Notes: generated by a model from the letters alone, not told the origin. 64,000 nt of DNA from Massilia sp. NR 4-1 (GCF_001191005.1 NZ_CP012201.1:2604001-2668000); one strand, 5' to 3'. Shown: positions 1 to 8,487, counted from the stretch's first letter. Made by a program: numbers and translations.

Positions 1-13
1 AATTCCATGCCGT

Positions 14-913
14 TCACCAGTTGGCCCAGGCGTAGGACCGGCCGCCGGGCGGCGCCAGCACGGGCATGGCGTCCGCGGCGGGCGGCGGCGCGGGCGGCGC
101 CAGCCAGTCGCGCGGATCGACGCGGTAATACTTCTGTAGCTCGCCATACAGGTCGGCATGGCGTTCGGCCATCTGCCACGGCTTTTCAAAGAAGGTTTCG
201 GTGGCGACGGCAAAGAATTCGGCCGGGCTGGTGGCGCCGTAATGGTCCATCACGCTGTCGTGGCGGCCATACCAGGCCTCGTGGCGCAGATTGGCGTAGT
301 CGCGCGAGAGCACGGCCGACCAGCTCAGATAGCTTTCCCGGCTGCCCAGGTAGGGCGCGCCATTGTTGGCGCCCGACTCGCTGTCGAGCTGGTGAGCAAA
401 TTCATGCAGCACCACATTGTGGCCGTCGTTCCAGTCGGCCGCGCCGCGCTGCACATCGTCCCAGGACAGCACCACGCGGCCATCGGACCAGGATTCGCCC
501 AGCATGCCCTGCTCGGCATGGCTGACCACGCCGCCCGGTCCCACTTCGGGCCGCACGGCGACGAACGCGCCGGGATAGACCAGGATGGTGTGCAGGGCCG
601 GATAGACCTTGCTGGGACGGTTCAGCAGCAGCAGGCAGGCTTGGGCGGCGATGCTCAGGCGCATTTCCTCGGTGACTTCGAGACCGGCGCAGCCGACGAA
701 TTTTTTCTGGTGCAGGAAGTGCACGACCAGACGCTGCAACTGCTGCTGCAGGGCGGGCGCCATGCGCGCGTAGATGGGCAGGCCGCGCGCGAGCAGGGCC
801 AACTGCTCAGGCCGCAAGGGGCGGGACAGGGCGCGCCGCAGCGACCAGCGCGGATACAGAAACGGGGCGCCGATGGCCAAAGCGCTCAGGGCAAACCAGA
901 TCAATGCGTCCAT
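14..913 (-). CDS. mtfA: M90-family zinc metallopeptidase, MtfA-like
   Basis: A 299-residue protein with an N-terminal hydrophobic segment (residues 1-20) and the zinc-protease motif HEFAH at about residues 170-174; a downstream glutamate-rich stretch (SPAEFFAVATE) fits the third ligand of the M90 family. Family members such as E. coli MtfA are zinc aminopeptidases that also bind the repressor Mlc and so affect glucose uptake; that role is known for the family, not shown here. I start at 913 because the 28 codons upstream are low-complexity and not protein-like. The C-terminal tail is proline-rich. It lies alone, in the same direction as the next gene but separated from it. Confidence 0.88.
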   Translation of the reverse strand: MDALIWFALSALAIGAPFLYPRWSLRRALSRPLRPEQLALLARGLPIYARMAPALQQQLQRLVVHFLHQKKFVGCAGLEVTEEMRLSIAAQACLLLLNRPSKVYPALHTILVYPGAFVAVRPEVGPGGVVSHAEQGMLGESWSDGRVVLSWDDVQRGAADWNDGHNVVLHEFAHQLDSESGANNGAPYLGSRESYLSWSAVLSRDYANLRHEAWYGRHDSVMDHYGATSPAEFFAVATETFFEKPWQMAERHADLYGELQKYYRVDPRDWLAPPAPPPAADAMPVLAPPGGRSYAWANW

Positions 914-1020
914 ATGCCGTCCATAAGTGAACTCGTCCGCCGCAGATGGGGCTTCAGGCCGACAATTCAACCGCCCCGGCCGGCGCCGGGGCGGCATGGA
1001 CTAGCTTAGCACTTCTCTTG

Positions 1021-1659
1021 CTACAGCGCCTTCTGCTGCGAGGGTGCCGCGCCGAACAGGGCTTCCACCAGGGGATCGCGCACCACCGGGTTGCGGTTGA
1101 CGCGGATTGCATAATGCGTGTCGTCGGCCAAGATGTGGAAATGGCGGCCGTTGCCGGCCATATTCTGCTCGCGCAGGCTGGGGCGTTCCTTGCGCGGCGG
1201 CGCGCCTTCGCGCTTGGGCTGGACGATGGCCGCCAGGAAGGCCTTGACGCGCTCGGCGTCCGGCGTCAGCTGGTAGACCGCCTTGCCCAGATAGGTGGCG
1301 GTACCCTCGATATAGCGCGCCAGCTCGATCACGCCCGCTTCGCGCAGGTCGCGGATGTATTTGCGCGCGCCCGAAGGCGAGAATTTCAGGAACCAGGCGA
1401 TTTCATCGGCCAGCATCTCATGGTTTTGCAGCTCGCCGATCAGCTTCTGCATGTTTTCGATGCGGCGCTGGGTGGCCGAGGTGGACCGCACGCGCTCGAT
1501 CGAGGCGAGCGACAGGGCTTTGCGCTCGGGCAGGGGCGGTCCGGGGCGTTCCACCAGGGCCAGGCGCGGTCTATCCGCGGCCGCGGCCAGGTGCAGCTCC
1601 TGATTGGCTGCCATCATCTCTCCGGGGGACGTATCGCGGGATTCTCTGATTGCATGCAT
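1021..1659 (-). CDS. Winged-helix protein of unknown function
   Basis: A 212-residue soluble protein. Residues 70-130 look like a winged helix-turn-helix (a segment with EIAWFLKFSPSGARKYIRDL followed by LREAGVIEL), as in small transcriptional regulators. The rest is charged and unremarkable. The start at 1659 is supported by AAGGAG seven bases upstream. I do not recognise a named family. A DNA-binding role is inferred only from the helix-turn-helix pattern. Confidence 0.7.
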   Translation of the reverse strand: MHAIRESRDTSPGEMMAANQELHLAAAADRPRLALVERPGPPLPERKALSLASIERVRSTSATQRRIENMQKLIGELQNHEMLADEIAWFLKFSPSGARKYIRDLREAGVIELARYIEGTATYLGKAVYQLTPDAERVKAFLAAIVQPKREGAPPRKERPSLREQNMAGNGRHFHILADDTHYAIRVNRNPVVRDPLVEALFGAAPSQQKAL

Positions 1660-1838
1660 TTGAACACTCCTTATAACAATTGCCTGGATTGCACGGCATT
1701 TGCGGGGCCGGCATTCTTGAACACTGTCCCCAGCTTGCCGGCTTTGGATGTTTCAGTCTGTGCGGCAACGAACATAAGAGCGGCACAAAATTATGCTAGC
1801 GACAATTTATTGACAAATAAATCAGATTTTACGGCTTT

Positions 1839-1880
1839 GTGTGTTTGCGTACAGAAGGCCGGCGGCCGCCCTCCTACACT
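1839..1880 (+). promoter_or_regulatory. Crp/Fnr-type class II promoter for the collagen-like lipoprotein
   Basis: The 14-mer GTGTGTTTGCGTAC (1839-1852) is followed after 22 bp by TACACT (1875-1880). This spacing equals that of the other envelope promoters in the window and centres the site at -41.5. No good -35 hexamer is seen, as expected for class II activation. Confidence 0.6.
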
Positions 1881-1924
1881 GGCTGCGGCTTCATCAATTC
1901 GTCCATCCTTTAAAGGAGAACCTC

Positions 1925-2200
1925 ATGCGATACGCCATCCTGCTGGCCGCCACGGCCGCCGCCCTGGGCCTGAGCGCCTGCGAAAAAACCGTCAACAACC
2001 CGCCGCCGGTGGTGGAAACCCCGGCCCCGGCCGCCGTCCCGGTACCCGTGCCGGTACCGGTGCCTGGACCGGCGGGGCCGGAGGGCGCCAAGGGCGAACC
2101 CGGCCCGGCCGGCGCCCAGGGCGCGCCCGGCGCACCGGCCGAGCCGAAACCGGCCGAACCGGCGCCGCCGGCCGAGCAAAACCCGCCACCCTCGCGCTGA
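1925..2200 (+). CDS. Small lipoprotein with collagen-like G-X-Y repeats
   Basis: A 91-residue protein. Residues 1-19 are a lipoprotein signal ending in the lipobox LSAC, so it should be anchored by its cysteine. After a short spacer come a PV repeat (PVPVPVPVPG) and about eight consecutive Gly-X-Y triplets (GPAGPEGAKGEPGPAGAQGA and on), then a Pro/Glu-rich tail. Start at 1925 has an AAGGAG site. Bacterial collagen-like proteins are usually surface-displayed; the function here is unknown. It sits under a promoter of the Crp/Fnr-type set. Confidence 0.75.
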   Translation: MRYAILLAATAAALGLSACEKTVNNPPPVVETPAPAAVPVPVPVPVPGPAGPEGAKGEPGPAGAQGAPGAPAEPKPAEPAPPAEQNPPPSR

Positions 2201-2320
2201 TCCATCCCCGCCAGCGCGCCGCCTCCGGTTCCGGAGCGGCGCGCTTTTTGTTGGACAGGACGGCGCCATGGGGGTTCCCGTGGTAAAATTACAACATTGC
2301 GCAAAATCACAATGCCGTTT

Positions 2321-2363
2321 GTGCGCTAGCGCACTGACCCGTACGGCAACAGGCCACTAAGCT
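2321..2363 (+). promoter_or_regulatory. Crp/Fnr-type class II promoter for the OmpA-family gene
   Basis: A perfect palindrome GTGCGCTAGCGCAC (2321-2334) lies 23 bp before the -10 hexamer TAAGCT (2358-2363). This is one of the two sites with 23 rather than 22 bp spacing. Confidence 0.65.
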
Positions 2364-2426
2364 GAGGTGTAACAGTCCGGCCCAGGCCTTGCTGTATTAC
2401 TTTTTCTCAACTCATGGGAGTCAAAT

Positions 2427-3455
2427 TTGAATAAGAAAATTGCCCTTGCCGCAGCCCTGCTGTGTGCCACTGCCGCCGCCTCGGCGCAGGACGCCACGAT
2501 CAACCCCAATTGGTACATCCAGCCCAGCATCAGCGCTTTCAAGCCCGATAGCGACTGGCTGGTCGACAAAACCGGCCCCGGCGTCGGCCTGAAGTTCGGC
2601 AAGGCCGTGTCCCAGGACTGGGATATCCAGATGGGCCTGACCCACGCCCGCTCCAAGGAAAACGGCTCGAAATACACCCAGCAGACCCTGGGCATCGACG
2701 CCCTGTATATGTTCTCGCGCCAATCCTTCCGCCCCTTCCTGCTGCTGGGCGTGGGCGCCGAGCGCGACAAGCTGAACCTGGTGGGTTCGCCCTCCGCCCG
2801 CCGCAGCTCGCCCTATGTGAGCGCCGGCCTGGGCTTCCAGTCCACCATCAATGACCGCTGGTCCTTCCAGGCCGACGTGCGCAATGTGCACGGCATGCTG
2901 CGCGGCGACGAGTTCCGTCCGTCCAAGGTCAACAACGTCTACCTGAACCTGGGCCTGAACTACGCCTTCGGCGCGCCGCCGGCGCCCCCGGCCCCGCCCG
3001 CTCCGCCGCCTGTCGCCGTGCAGCCGCCGCCACCGCCGCCCGTCGCCCCGCCGCCGCCGCCACCGCCGCCACGCTTCGAGAAAGTGACGATGTCGGCCAC
3101 CGAACTGTTCGGCTTCGACAGCGATAAGCTGGCCGGCGCCCAGCCCAAGCTGGACGATGTGGCCAAGCTGCTCAACGACAATCCGGGCATCGGCGACATC
3201 ACCATCACCGGCTACACCGACCGCCTCGGTGCGGACAAGTACAACCAGAAACTGTCCGAGCGCCGCGCCAACGCGGTCAAGGCCTACCTGGAAAGCAAGG
3301 GCGTGGCCGGCTCGCGCCTGAACGCCCAGGGCAAGGGCAAGGCCAATCCGGTCGTGACCTGCACCGACAAGAAACGGGCTGACCTCATCAAGTGCCTGGA
3401 ACCGAACCGCCGCGTGGAAGTCGAACAGATCACCGTCGAACGCCGCGTGCAGTAA
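2427..3455 (+). CDS. OmpA-family outer-membrane protein, barrel plus peptidoglycan-binding domain
   Basis: A 342-residue protein: signal peptide (1-21, ending ASAQ), an eight-strand OmpW/OmpA-like beta-barrel (about 22-180), a very proline-rich linker (about 184-220), and a C-terminal OmpA domain (about 225-335) with the family pattern TGYTDRLGADKYNQKLSERR. The OmpA domain binds peptidoglycan and ties the outer membrane to the wall. The start codon is TTG at 2427: GGGAG lies six bases upstream, and the nearby ATG at 2414 is out of frame. A strong terminator follows. Confidence 0.88.
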   Translation: MNKKIALAAALLCATAAASAQDATINPNWYIQPSISAFKPDSDWLVDKTGPGVGLKFGKAVSQDWDIQMGLTHARSKENGSKYTQQTLGIDALYMFSRQSFRPFLLLGVGAERDKLNLVGSPSARRSSPYVSAGLGFQSTINDRWSFQADVRNVHGMLRGDEFRPSKVNNVYLNLGLNYAFGAPPAPPAPPAPPPVAVQPPPPPPVAPPPPPPPPRFEKVTMSATELFGFDSDKLAGAQPKLDDVAKLLNDNPGIGDITITGYTDRLGADKYNQKLSERRANAVKAYLESKGVAGSRLNAQGKGKANPVVTCTDKKRADLIKCLEPNRRVEVEQITVERRVQ

Positions 3456-3474
3456 TTCCGCCAAGGCCGTATCG

Positions 3475-3499
3475 AAAAAGGGGCGTCATGCCCCTTTTT
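3475..3499 (+). terminator. Intrinsic terminator after the OmpA-family gene
   Basis: AAAAAGGGGC, a five-base loop, then GCCCCTTTTT. Perfect stem with T-tract. Confidence 0.8.
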
Positions 3500-3521
3500 C
3501 TTTTTGAACCAGGAGATTGCC

Positions 3522-4424
3522 ATGAGCCTGCAGCGCTGGCGCCACCATGCCTGTTCCCTGCCCCCTATCGCCTACTGCACGCTGAGCGAATGGTTCGCCC
3601 ACCGCGCCAGCAGCAAGGGCGCGGCGCTCGCCTTCTATACCCTGTTCTCGCTGGCGCCGATCCTGGTGCTGGTGATTTCGATCGCCGGCCTGTTCTACGG
3701 CAAGCAGGCGGCCCAGGGCGAGCTGTTCGCCCAGTTGCGCGGCCTGCTCGGCGACCAGGGCGCGGCCGCCATCCAGCTGGTGCTGGCCGGCGCGCAGAAC
3801 GAGGCCGAAGGCCGCCTGGCCGCCGTCGTCGCGGCCGTGCTGCTGCTGTTCGGCGCCACCACCGTGTTCGCCGAGCTGAAATCGAGCCTGGACGAGATCT
3901 GGCAATTGCCGCCGCTGGCCGAAGGTTCGCTGTGGAATGCCGTGCGCACCCGCCTGCTCTCCTTCGGCATGGTGCTGGTGCTGGGCTTCCTGCTGACGGT
4001 GTCGCTGGTGGTCAGCGCCGCGCTTGGCCTGGTGGAGAAATTCTGGAGCAGCCATTGGCAGGGCGCCGCCATCGTGCTGGCCTGGCTCAACAACGCCATC
4101 GGCTTTGCCGTGATCGCCGCCATCTTCGCCGTGATCTACAAGATGCTGCCGCGCATCCGCCTGTCCTGGCGCGACGTGCTGGCCGGCGCCCTCGGCACCG
4201 CCCTGCTGTTCAGCATCGGCAAGTACGCGATCGGCACCTATATCGGCAATAGCGGCGTGGCCAGCAGCTTCGGCGCGGCCGGCTCCGTGATCGCCCTGCT
4301 GCTGTGGGTGTACTACTCGGCCCAGGTGTTCTTCCTCGGCGCCGAATTCGCGCGCCAGTATGCGCTGCAGCTGGGCAGCCTGCGCCATCATGCGCGCGAC
4401 GCCGAGGGCAATCTGCGCCTCTAG
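3522..4424 (+). CDS. YihY/virulence factor BrkB family membrane protein
   Basis: A 300-residue inner-membrane protein with about six hydrophobic segments. It has the family hallmarks near the start of the first segment (RASSKGAALAFYTLFSLAPI) and a C-terminal YYSAQVFFLGAEFAR motif. YihY/BrkB proteins have no agreed biochemical role. Start 3522 is chosen over an in-frame TTG at 3504 because AGGAG lies just before it. It ends tail-to-tail with the next gene; the two stop codons share the bases CTAG. Confidence 0.87.
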   Translation: MSLQRWRHHACSLPPIAYCTLSEWFAHRASSKGAALAFYTLFSLAPILVLVISIAGLFYGKQAAQGELFAQLRGLLGDQGAAAIQLVLAGAQNEAEGRLAAVVAAVLLLFGATTVFAELKSSLDEIWQLPPLAEGSLWNAVRTRLLSFGMVLVLGFLLTVSLVVSAALGLVEKFWSSHWQGAAIVLAWLNNAIGFAVIAAIFAVIYKMLPRIRLSWRDVLAGALGTALLFSIGKYAIGTYIGNSGVASSFGAAGSVIALLLWVYYSAQVFFLGAEFARQYALQLGSLRHHARDAEGNLRL

Positions 4425-5635
4425 TCGCCCAGCAGTTCGGCCAGCACTTCCATGCCTTCGATGCGCTCGGCCACCACCTTGACGATGACGATCAGCGGCA
4501 CGCCCAGCAGCAAGCCCCAGACGCCCCACAACCAGCCCCAGAACAGCAGGCTCACAAACACGGCCGCCGCGTTCATGCGCGCGATGCGGCCCGTCATCCA
4601 GGTCGTCACCACCGTGCCGACCAAGGTGGCAATCGCCAGCGCCGCGCCGATCGCCATCAGGGCCGGCTGCAGGGCGCCGAATTGCAGCAGCGCGGCGGCG
4701 CCGGTGGCGGCCGCCAGCAGCAAGGTGCCGAAATACGGCATCAGGTGCAGCAGACCCGCCACCACGGCCCAGGCGCCCGCGTTCTCCAGGCCGATGGCGC
4801 TCAGCGCCAGCCACATCAGCAGGCCCAGCAGCACATTCGTCACCAGCAGCATGAACATATAGGCCTGGATCGAGGTGTTGATATCGTCGAGGATTTGCAG
4901 CGTGACCTTCTTCTTGCTCAGCGAAGGGCCGGTCAGGCGCACCAGCTTGCGCTTGAAGGTGTCGCCCGACAGCAGCAGGAAGTAGAGCAGGAAGATCACC
5001 ATCGTGGCCTGGCCCAGAAAGCCCGCCAGACCGCGCGAACCGGCCCAGACCCAGTCAATGACTTTGATGCCGCCGCTGCCCGCCGCCACGGCCGCCGGCG
5101 GCGGCGTCTTGCGCGCCGGGCGCTTGGCGCCGGCGGCGGCCGGCACGGCCGCGCCGCTGCCGGCGGTGGCTTGTTCGATCTCGCTGGCGGCGGCCTGGAT
5201 GCGCTGCAGGGCGCCGCCCTGCCCGGTCAGCAGGCGCGACAGCTTATGCGTGACGGCCGGCAGTTCGCCGAGGATGTTGAGGAATTCGCCGCGCACCTGT
5301 TCGATGGTGGCGGCCGAGCCGCACAGGATGGCGGCCGTGATCAGCGTGGCGCCGAAGGAGCGCCGCACGCGCCGCCGTTCCAGCCAGCAGACCACGGGAT
5401 TCAGGGTATACGACAGCAGGATGCCGAGCGCCAGCGGGACCAGAAAATCGCGCGCCCACTGCAGGGCATACAGGAAGACGACGGTGGCGATGATGGCCAG
5501 CGCCAGCCCGCGCGCATGGACATGCAGCGGCAGGCGCACGCCGCCTGCCGCTGCCGGGTCGGGCGGCGCGCCCTCCAGGCTGGCGGGCGCAACCGTTTCG
5601 GTCAGCGGCGCCAGCGGCGGGGGCGGATTCTTCAT
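4421..5635 (-). CDS. AI-2E family transporter
   Basis: A 404-residue inner-membrane protein. Two hydrophobic segments near residues 25-75 are followed by a hydrophilic region with an Ala/Pro-rich stretch, then a cluster of segments over the last 200 residues, as in the PF01594 (AI-2E/PerM) family. Family members export autoinducer-2 or act in Na+/H+ antiport; the substrate cannot be told from sequence. Start 5635 is preferred to 5647 because GGAG sits about eight bases upstream. Confidence 0.85.
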   Translation of the reverse strand: MKNPPPPLAPLTETVAPASLEGAPPDPAAAGGVRLPLHVHARGLALAIIATVVFLYALQWARDFLVPLALGILLSYTLNPVVCWLERRRVRRSFGATLITAAILCGSAATIEQVRGEFLNILGELPAVTHKLSRLLTGQGGALQRIQAAASEIEQATAGSGAAVPAAAGAKRPARKTPPPAAVAAGSGGIKVIDWVWAGSRGLAGFLGQATMVIFLLYFLLLSGDTFKRKLVRLTGPSLSKKKVTLQILDDINTSIQAYMFMLLVTNVLLGLLMWLALSAIGLENAGAWAVVAGLLHLMPYFGTLLLAAATGAAALLQFGALQPALMAIGAALAIATLVGTVVTTWMTGRIARMNAAAVFVSLLFWGWLWGVWGLLLGVPLIVIVKVVAERIEGMEVLAELLGD

Positions 5636-5684
5636 GGCCTGCTCCATGCCGCCGGCGCGTCAGCCGCGCCGGCAGCCTTGCCGC

Positions 5685-5999
5685 TTACTTCACGCGGATA
5701 TCGTTTTTCACCGACTTCACGCCCTTCACGCCGCGCGCCACTTCGCCGGCTTTGGAAATATCGGCCGGCTGGGCCACGAAGCCGCTCAGCTGGACGGTGC
5801 CCTTGAAGGTCTCGACATTGATTTCAGTCGATTTCAGGCTAGGCTCATTAAAGATGCTGGCTTTCACCTTGGTGGTCAGCACCGCGTCGTCGACGTACTC
5901 GCCGGTGCCTTCCTGCGATGGCGTGGAGGCGCAACCGGCCAGGGTCAACACGGTCGCGGCGGCAAAGACGGCGCTGGCAATTTTGTGTGCGATTTTCAT
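5685..5999 (-). CDS. BON-domain periplasmic lipoprotein
   Basis: A 104-residue protein. The signal ends in the lipobox LAGC (residues 20-23). The rest is one BON domain: DDAVLTTKVKASIF, then GTVQLSGFV, then a final VKSVKNDIRVK. OsmY-like BON proteins bind phospholipid and respond to osmotic stress. It is divergent from the glycine-zipper gene at 6221, and each direction has its own Crp/Fnr-type site. There is a good Shine-Dalgarno (AAGGAGATATGCC before the ATG). Confidence 0.88.
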   Translation of the reverse strand: MKIAHKIASAVFAAATVLTLAGCASTPSQEGTGEYVDDAVLTTKVKASIFNEPSLKSTEINVETFKGTVQLSGFVAQPADISKAGEVARGVKGVKSVKNDIRVK

Positions 6000-6059
6000 G
6001 GCATATCTCCTTGGGTAGTTTCGGTTCTTTCTGCGTTGCCCGCTTCCGGGCACAGAGGC

Positions 6060-6101
6060 AGTGTCGCGTAACTGTCGCGTTGCTTCTGTACGCTGACGAA
6101 C
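6060..6101 (-). promoter_or_regulatory. Crp/Fnr-type class II promoter for the BON gene
   Basis: Read on the minus strand: GTTCGTCAGCGTAC (6101-6088), 22 bp, then GACACT (6065-6060). Confidence 0.6.
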
Positions 6102-6151
6102 ATAGAAAATGATTTGCGCCAAACAGCACTCAGCCGTCCCGGCGCGGCATG

Positions 6152-6193
6152 GTGCGGCATCGCACAGACCCGGCGCGGCCGCTTGACTAAGCT
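6152..6193 (+). promoter_or_regulatory. Crp/Fnr-type class II promoter for the glycine-zipper operon
   Basis: GTGCGGCATCGCAC (6152-6165) has exact 5-bp arms. After 22 bp comes TAAGCT (6188-6193). Confidence 0.65.
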
Positions 6194-6220
6194 GAACCCA
6201 CCTTTTTCCAGGAGGACAAG

Positions 6221-6667
6221 ATGAAAACGAATACCACCCTGTTGGCCGTGATGGTGGCGGTGGCGGCGCTGGCTTCCGGCTGCGCCAGCAATAACTATCC
6301 GCAGAACACATCCTATTCCAACCAGGCCGATGCCGCGACCTACGGCACCATCGATTCCATCCAGATGGTGCGCGTCGACCCGGCCACCAGCGGCGCCGGC
6401 GCCGTGGCCGGCGGCCTGGTCGGTGCGCTGGTCGGCAACCAGATCGGTTCGGGCAGCGGCCGCGCGGCGGCCACGGCGGCCGGCGCCATCGGCGGCGCCG
6501 TGCTCGGCAACAATATCGAATCGAACCGCAACCAGGCGCACGAGGTCTACCAGATCAGCATCCGCCTCGATAACGGCGATTACCGCACCATCAACCAGGA
6601 CAGCGCCTACGACCTGCGCGTGGGCAACCGCGTGCGCCTGGTCGACGGCCGCGTCTACCGCTATTGA
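6221..6667 (+). CDS. Glycine-zipper 2TM-domain lipoprotein
   Basis: A 148-residue lipoprotein: the signal peptide ends at lipobox ASGC (about residue 21), then comes the glycine zipper (AVAGGLVGALVGNQIGSGSG and following, about 60-105), which can form a membrane-inserting hairpin. The C-terminal part (about 110-148) is a small beta-domain ending VRLVDGRVYRY, as in the SlyB/PcP family. Shine-Dalgarno AGGAGG is six bases upstream. It heads a likely operon with 6696 and perhaps 6893. Confidence 0.88.
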   Translation: MKTNTTLLAVMVAVAALASGCASNNYPQNTSYSNQADAATYGTIDSIQMVRVDPATSGAGAVAGGLVGALVGNQIGSGSGRAAATAAGAIGGAVLGNNIESNRNQAHEVYQISIRLDNGDYRTINQDSAYDLRVGNRVRLVDGRVYRY

Positions 6668-6695
6668 AGCGGCCAGCTGAGAGAGGAGGCGCCGC

Positions 6696-6848
6696 ATGGG
6701 CACCATACTGCTGATTGTTCTCGTCCTGCTCCTGATCGGAGCGCTGCCGGCCTGGCCGCACAGCCGCAACTGGGGCTATGCCCCGAGCGGCCTGACCGGG
6801 ATTATCGTTGTCGTCTTGCTGATCCTGCTGCTCACCGGCAGGCTGTAA
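6696..6848 (+). CDS. DUF3309 small membrane protein
   Basis: A 50-residue protein. It has two hydrophobic helices joined by the motif PAWPHSRNWGYAPSG, which is typical of DUF3309 proteins. Function is unknown. It starts 28 bases after the upstream lipoprotein gene, with a GAGAGGAGG ribosome site, so the two are probably co-transcribed. Confidence 0.85.
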   Translation: MGTILLIVLVLLLIGALPAWPHSRNWGYAPSGLTGIIVVVLLILLLTGRL

Positions 6849-6892
6849 GCGTAACCAGGGGGCGCCGCGGCGCCCCGCTTCGGGAGTTCACC

Positions 6893-7243
6893 ATGAAACA
6901 GATGCTCATCGCCAGCCTGCTGGCTGCGGGCCTGTGCGGCAGCGCCGCCGCCCAGACCACGCCGCCGGACACGGCCAAACACCAGAAACAGGAACTGGCG
7001 CGCGGCGATCCGGCGCGCTGGTACAAGGAAGACCGCGGCAGCAAGGCGCAACTGGCCACGCTGCGCAAGGAGATAGGCGCCGCCCTCAACGAAGCGCTGG
7101 CCGATTGCCGCCAGCAGCCCGCCGCCGAGCGCAAGGATTGCCAGGCCGCGGCGCGCCAGACCTACCGCGACGATATGGCCAACCTGGCCCAGCTCAATGC
7201 CGACGCGCACCAGCGGCCGAAAATCGACGTCACCGGCGAATAA
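6893..7243 (+). CDS. Small periplasmic protein, function unknown
   Basis: A 116-residue protein with a cleavable signal peptide (1-20, ending SAAA before QTT). The mature part is charged and alanine-rich and predicted helical, with two cysteines about ten residues apart (ADCRQQPAAERKDCQ) that could form a disulphide. I do not recognise a family. It lies 44 bases after the DUF3309 gene and before a strong bidirectional terminator, so it probably closes that operon. Confidence 0.75.
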   Translation: MKQMLIASLLAAGLCGSAAAQTTPPDTAKHQKQELARGDPARWYKEDRGSKAQLATLRKEIGAALNEALADCRQQPAAERKDCQAAARQTYRDDMANLAQLNADAHQRPKIDVTGE

Positions 7244-7263
7244 GGCCGGCGGCGAACGCCGCC

Positions 7264-7312
7264 CCCCAGACAAGCAAAACGCCGCAGGCCGCGGCGTTTT
7301 GCTGGTCTGGGG
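7264..7312. terminator. Bidirectional intrinsic terminator
   Basis: A long inverted repeat: CCCCAGAC-AAGCAAAACGCCGC pairs with GCGGCGTTTTGCT-GGTCTGGGG. AAAA and TTTT lie within the arms, so it can act in both directions, between convergent genes 6893-7243 and 7324-7719. Confidence 0.8.
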
Positions 7313-7323
7313 CTGCCGCCCCG

Positions 7324-7719
7324 TCATTCCCAGGGTGCTTCGCCCGCTGCGGCATCGGCCTCGGCCTCGGCACGCTTGCGCCGCATCAGCCAGGCCGCGC
7401 CGGCCGCCGCCACGGCAGCCACCGCCAGCGCCGGCTTGTACAAGCGCTTGCGCACGATGAAGGAGCCGACCGTCAGCGCATACGGCATGATGGCCTTGAA
7501 GTTGAGCTGGCTCAGGCCGCCCGGGCTCAGCAAGCCACCCAGGCGCGACTGCGCCACGCCCACGGCATGGTCGACCGCCCCGTGCAGCAGGGCTTCCGGG
7601 CGCAGGGCTTGGCGCAGCTGCATCTTGGCGTGCAGCGTGGTGAGGCGGTGCAGCTCGCCCTCGGCCACCAGCCGCTGTTTGGCAGCGGCCAAGGCCGCTT
7701 TCTGCTCTTCCTTGCTCAT
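7324..7719 (-). CDS. YqjK-like membrane-associated protein
   Basis: A 131-residue protein with a charged N-terminal half and a C-terminal hydrophobic helix (AVAAVAAAGAAWL) followed by an RRKR stop-transfer patch. By position it matches YqjK of the yqjD-yqjE-yqjK set, but sequence similarity is weak and the name rests mostly on context. It is the last gene of the operon that starts at 10324, nine bases after the YqjE-like gene. Confidence 0.6.
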   Translation of the reverse strand: MSKEEQKAALAAAKQRLVAEGELHRLTTLHAKMQLRQALRPEALLHGAVDHAVGVAQSRLGGLLSPGGLSQLNFKAIMPYALTVGSFIVRKRLYKPALAVAAVAAAGAAWLMRRKRAEAEADAAAGEAPWE

Positions 7720-7728
7720 GGCATCCCC

Positions 7729-8112
7729 TTACAGCAGCATATCGCGGTCGGCCTTCAGCTCGGCCATGGTGGCAGGCAGGCCCAGCTTGCCCTGCTTGAC
7801 CATGCGCTGGCCATACCAGAGCAAGCCCAGCGCCGCCAGCACGAAGACCGCGGCCAGCACCGGCAGGATGGTCCAGCCCATGCTCTGCCAGGCCAGATAG
7901 ATCAGGGCCGCCGTGCCGAAGGCGATGGCGAACCAGAAGGCCACCAGCGCCAGCGCGAACACCACGGCCAGCTGCATCAGGTGCTGGCGCACCTCGCCCA
8001 GCTCCAGCGCCGCCAGTTCCAGGCGCGACAGCAGCAGGCGGATGCAGCTCTTCAGCAGGGCCGAGAGCGAAGCGACCAGTCCGGCCGGGTGCTGCGGATC
8101 GGGGTGGCTCAT
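7729..8112 (-). CDS. Phage-holin-superfamily / YqjE-like membrane protein
   Basis: A 127-residue protein with two long hydrophobic segments in the middle (about 45-70 and 75-100), flanked by charged regions. This is the layout of DUF1469/YqjE proteins, which sit next to YqjD in many proteobacteria. Start: ATG at 8112 is used; a GTG at 8127 is also possible and neither has a strong ribosome site. It lies 18 bases after the DUF883 gene in the same operon. Confidence 0.75.
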   Translation of the reverse strand: MSHPDPQHPAGLVASLSALLKSCIRLLLSRLELAALELGEVRQHLMQLAVVFALALVAFWFAIAFGTAALIYLAWQSMGWTILPVLAAVFVLAALGLLWYGQRMVKQGKLGLPATMAELKADRDMLL

Positions 8113-8130
8113 ATCGGTACCGGACACCGC

Positions 8131-8433
8131 TTATTTGCGGCCGACGATCACGCCCACCAGCAGGCCGATGCCGGCCGCGATGGCAACCGAGCGCCAGGGA
8201 TTTTCATGCACATAGGCGTCGGTCGATTTGGCCGCCTCCTTGGTGGCCGCGACCGCGCTGGCCTGGGCTTCCTGGGCCTTGGCCAGCGCCGATTCCAGTG
8301 CGCGCATGCCGCGGCCGCGCAGTTCTTCCGCTTTCTCACCCGACAGTGCGGTGGCCGCCGTAAACAGCGCCTGGGCGTCCTTGACCAGGGTTTTCACGTC
8401 GTTGTTCACGGTACTGATGTTATTTTCCAGCAT
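8131..8433 (-). CDS. DUF883 (YqjD/ElaB family) membrane-anchored protein
   Basis: A 100-residue protein: a long amphipathic helix (about 1-75), then the family signature around VHENPWRSVAIAAGIG and a C-terminal glycine-rich transmembrane helix ending in GRK. YqjD and ElaB in E. coli are stationary-phase inner-membrane proteins that bind ribosomes through the N-terminus. The start at 8433 has AAGGAG seven bases upstream; a longer frame to 8472 has no ribosome site. Confidence 0.87.
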   Translation of the reverse strand: MLENNISTVNNDVKTLVKDAQALFTAATALSGEKAEELRGRGMRALESALAKAQEAQASAVAATKEAAKSTDAYVHENPWRSVAIAAGIGLLVGVIVGRK

Positions 8434-8487
8434 GATGAAGCTCCTTGTTATAAACGGTGAGAAAGAACGCACTGTAACGCGCCGCGA

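Noticed and set aside
2984..3073. Simple-sequence repeat as a phase-variable tract in the OmpA-family gene
   Set aside because: The CCG-rich stretch encodes the proline linker and is made of mixed triplets; changes would be in frame.
2421..3464. Long antisense frames under the OmpA-family gene and many similar ones elsewhere
   Set aside because: High GC leaves many antisense frames open; they lack ribosome sites, protein-like composition and families.
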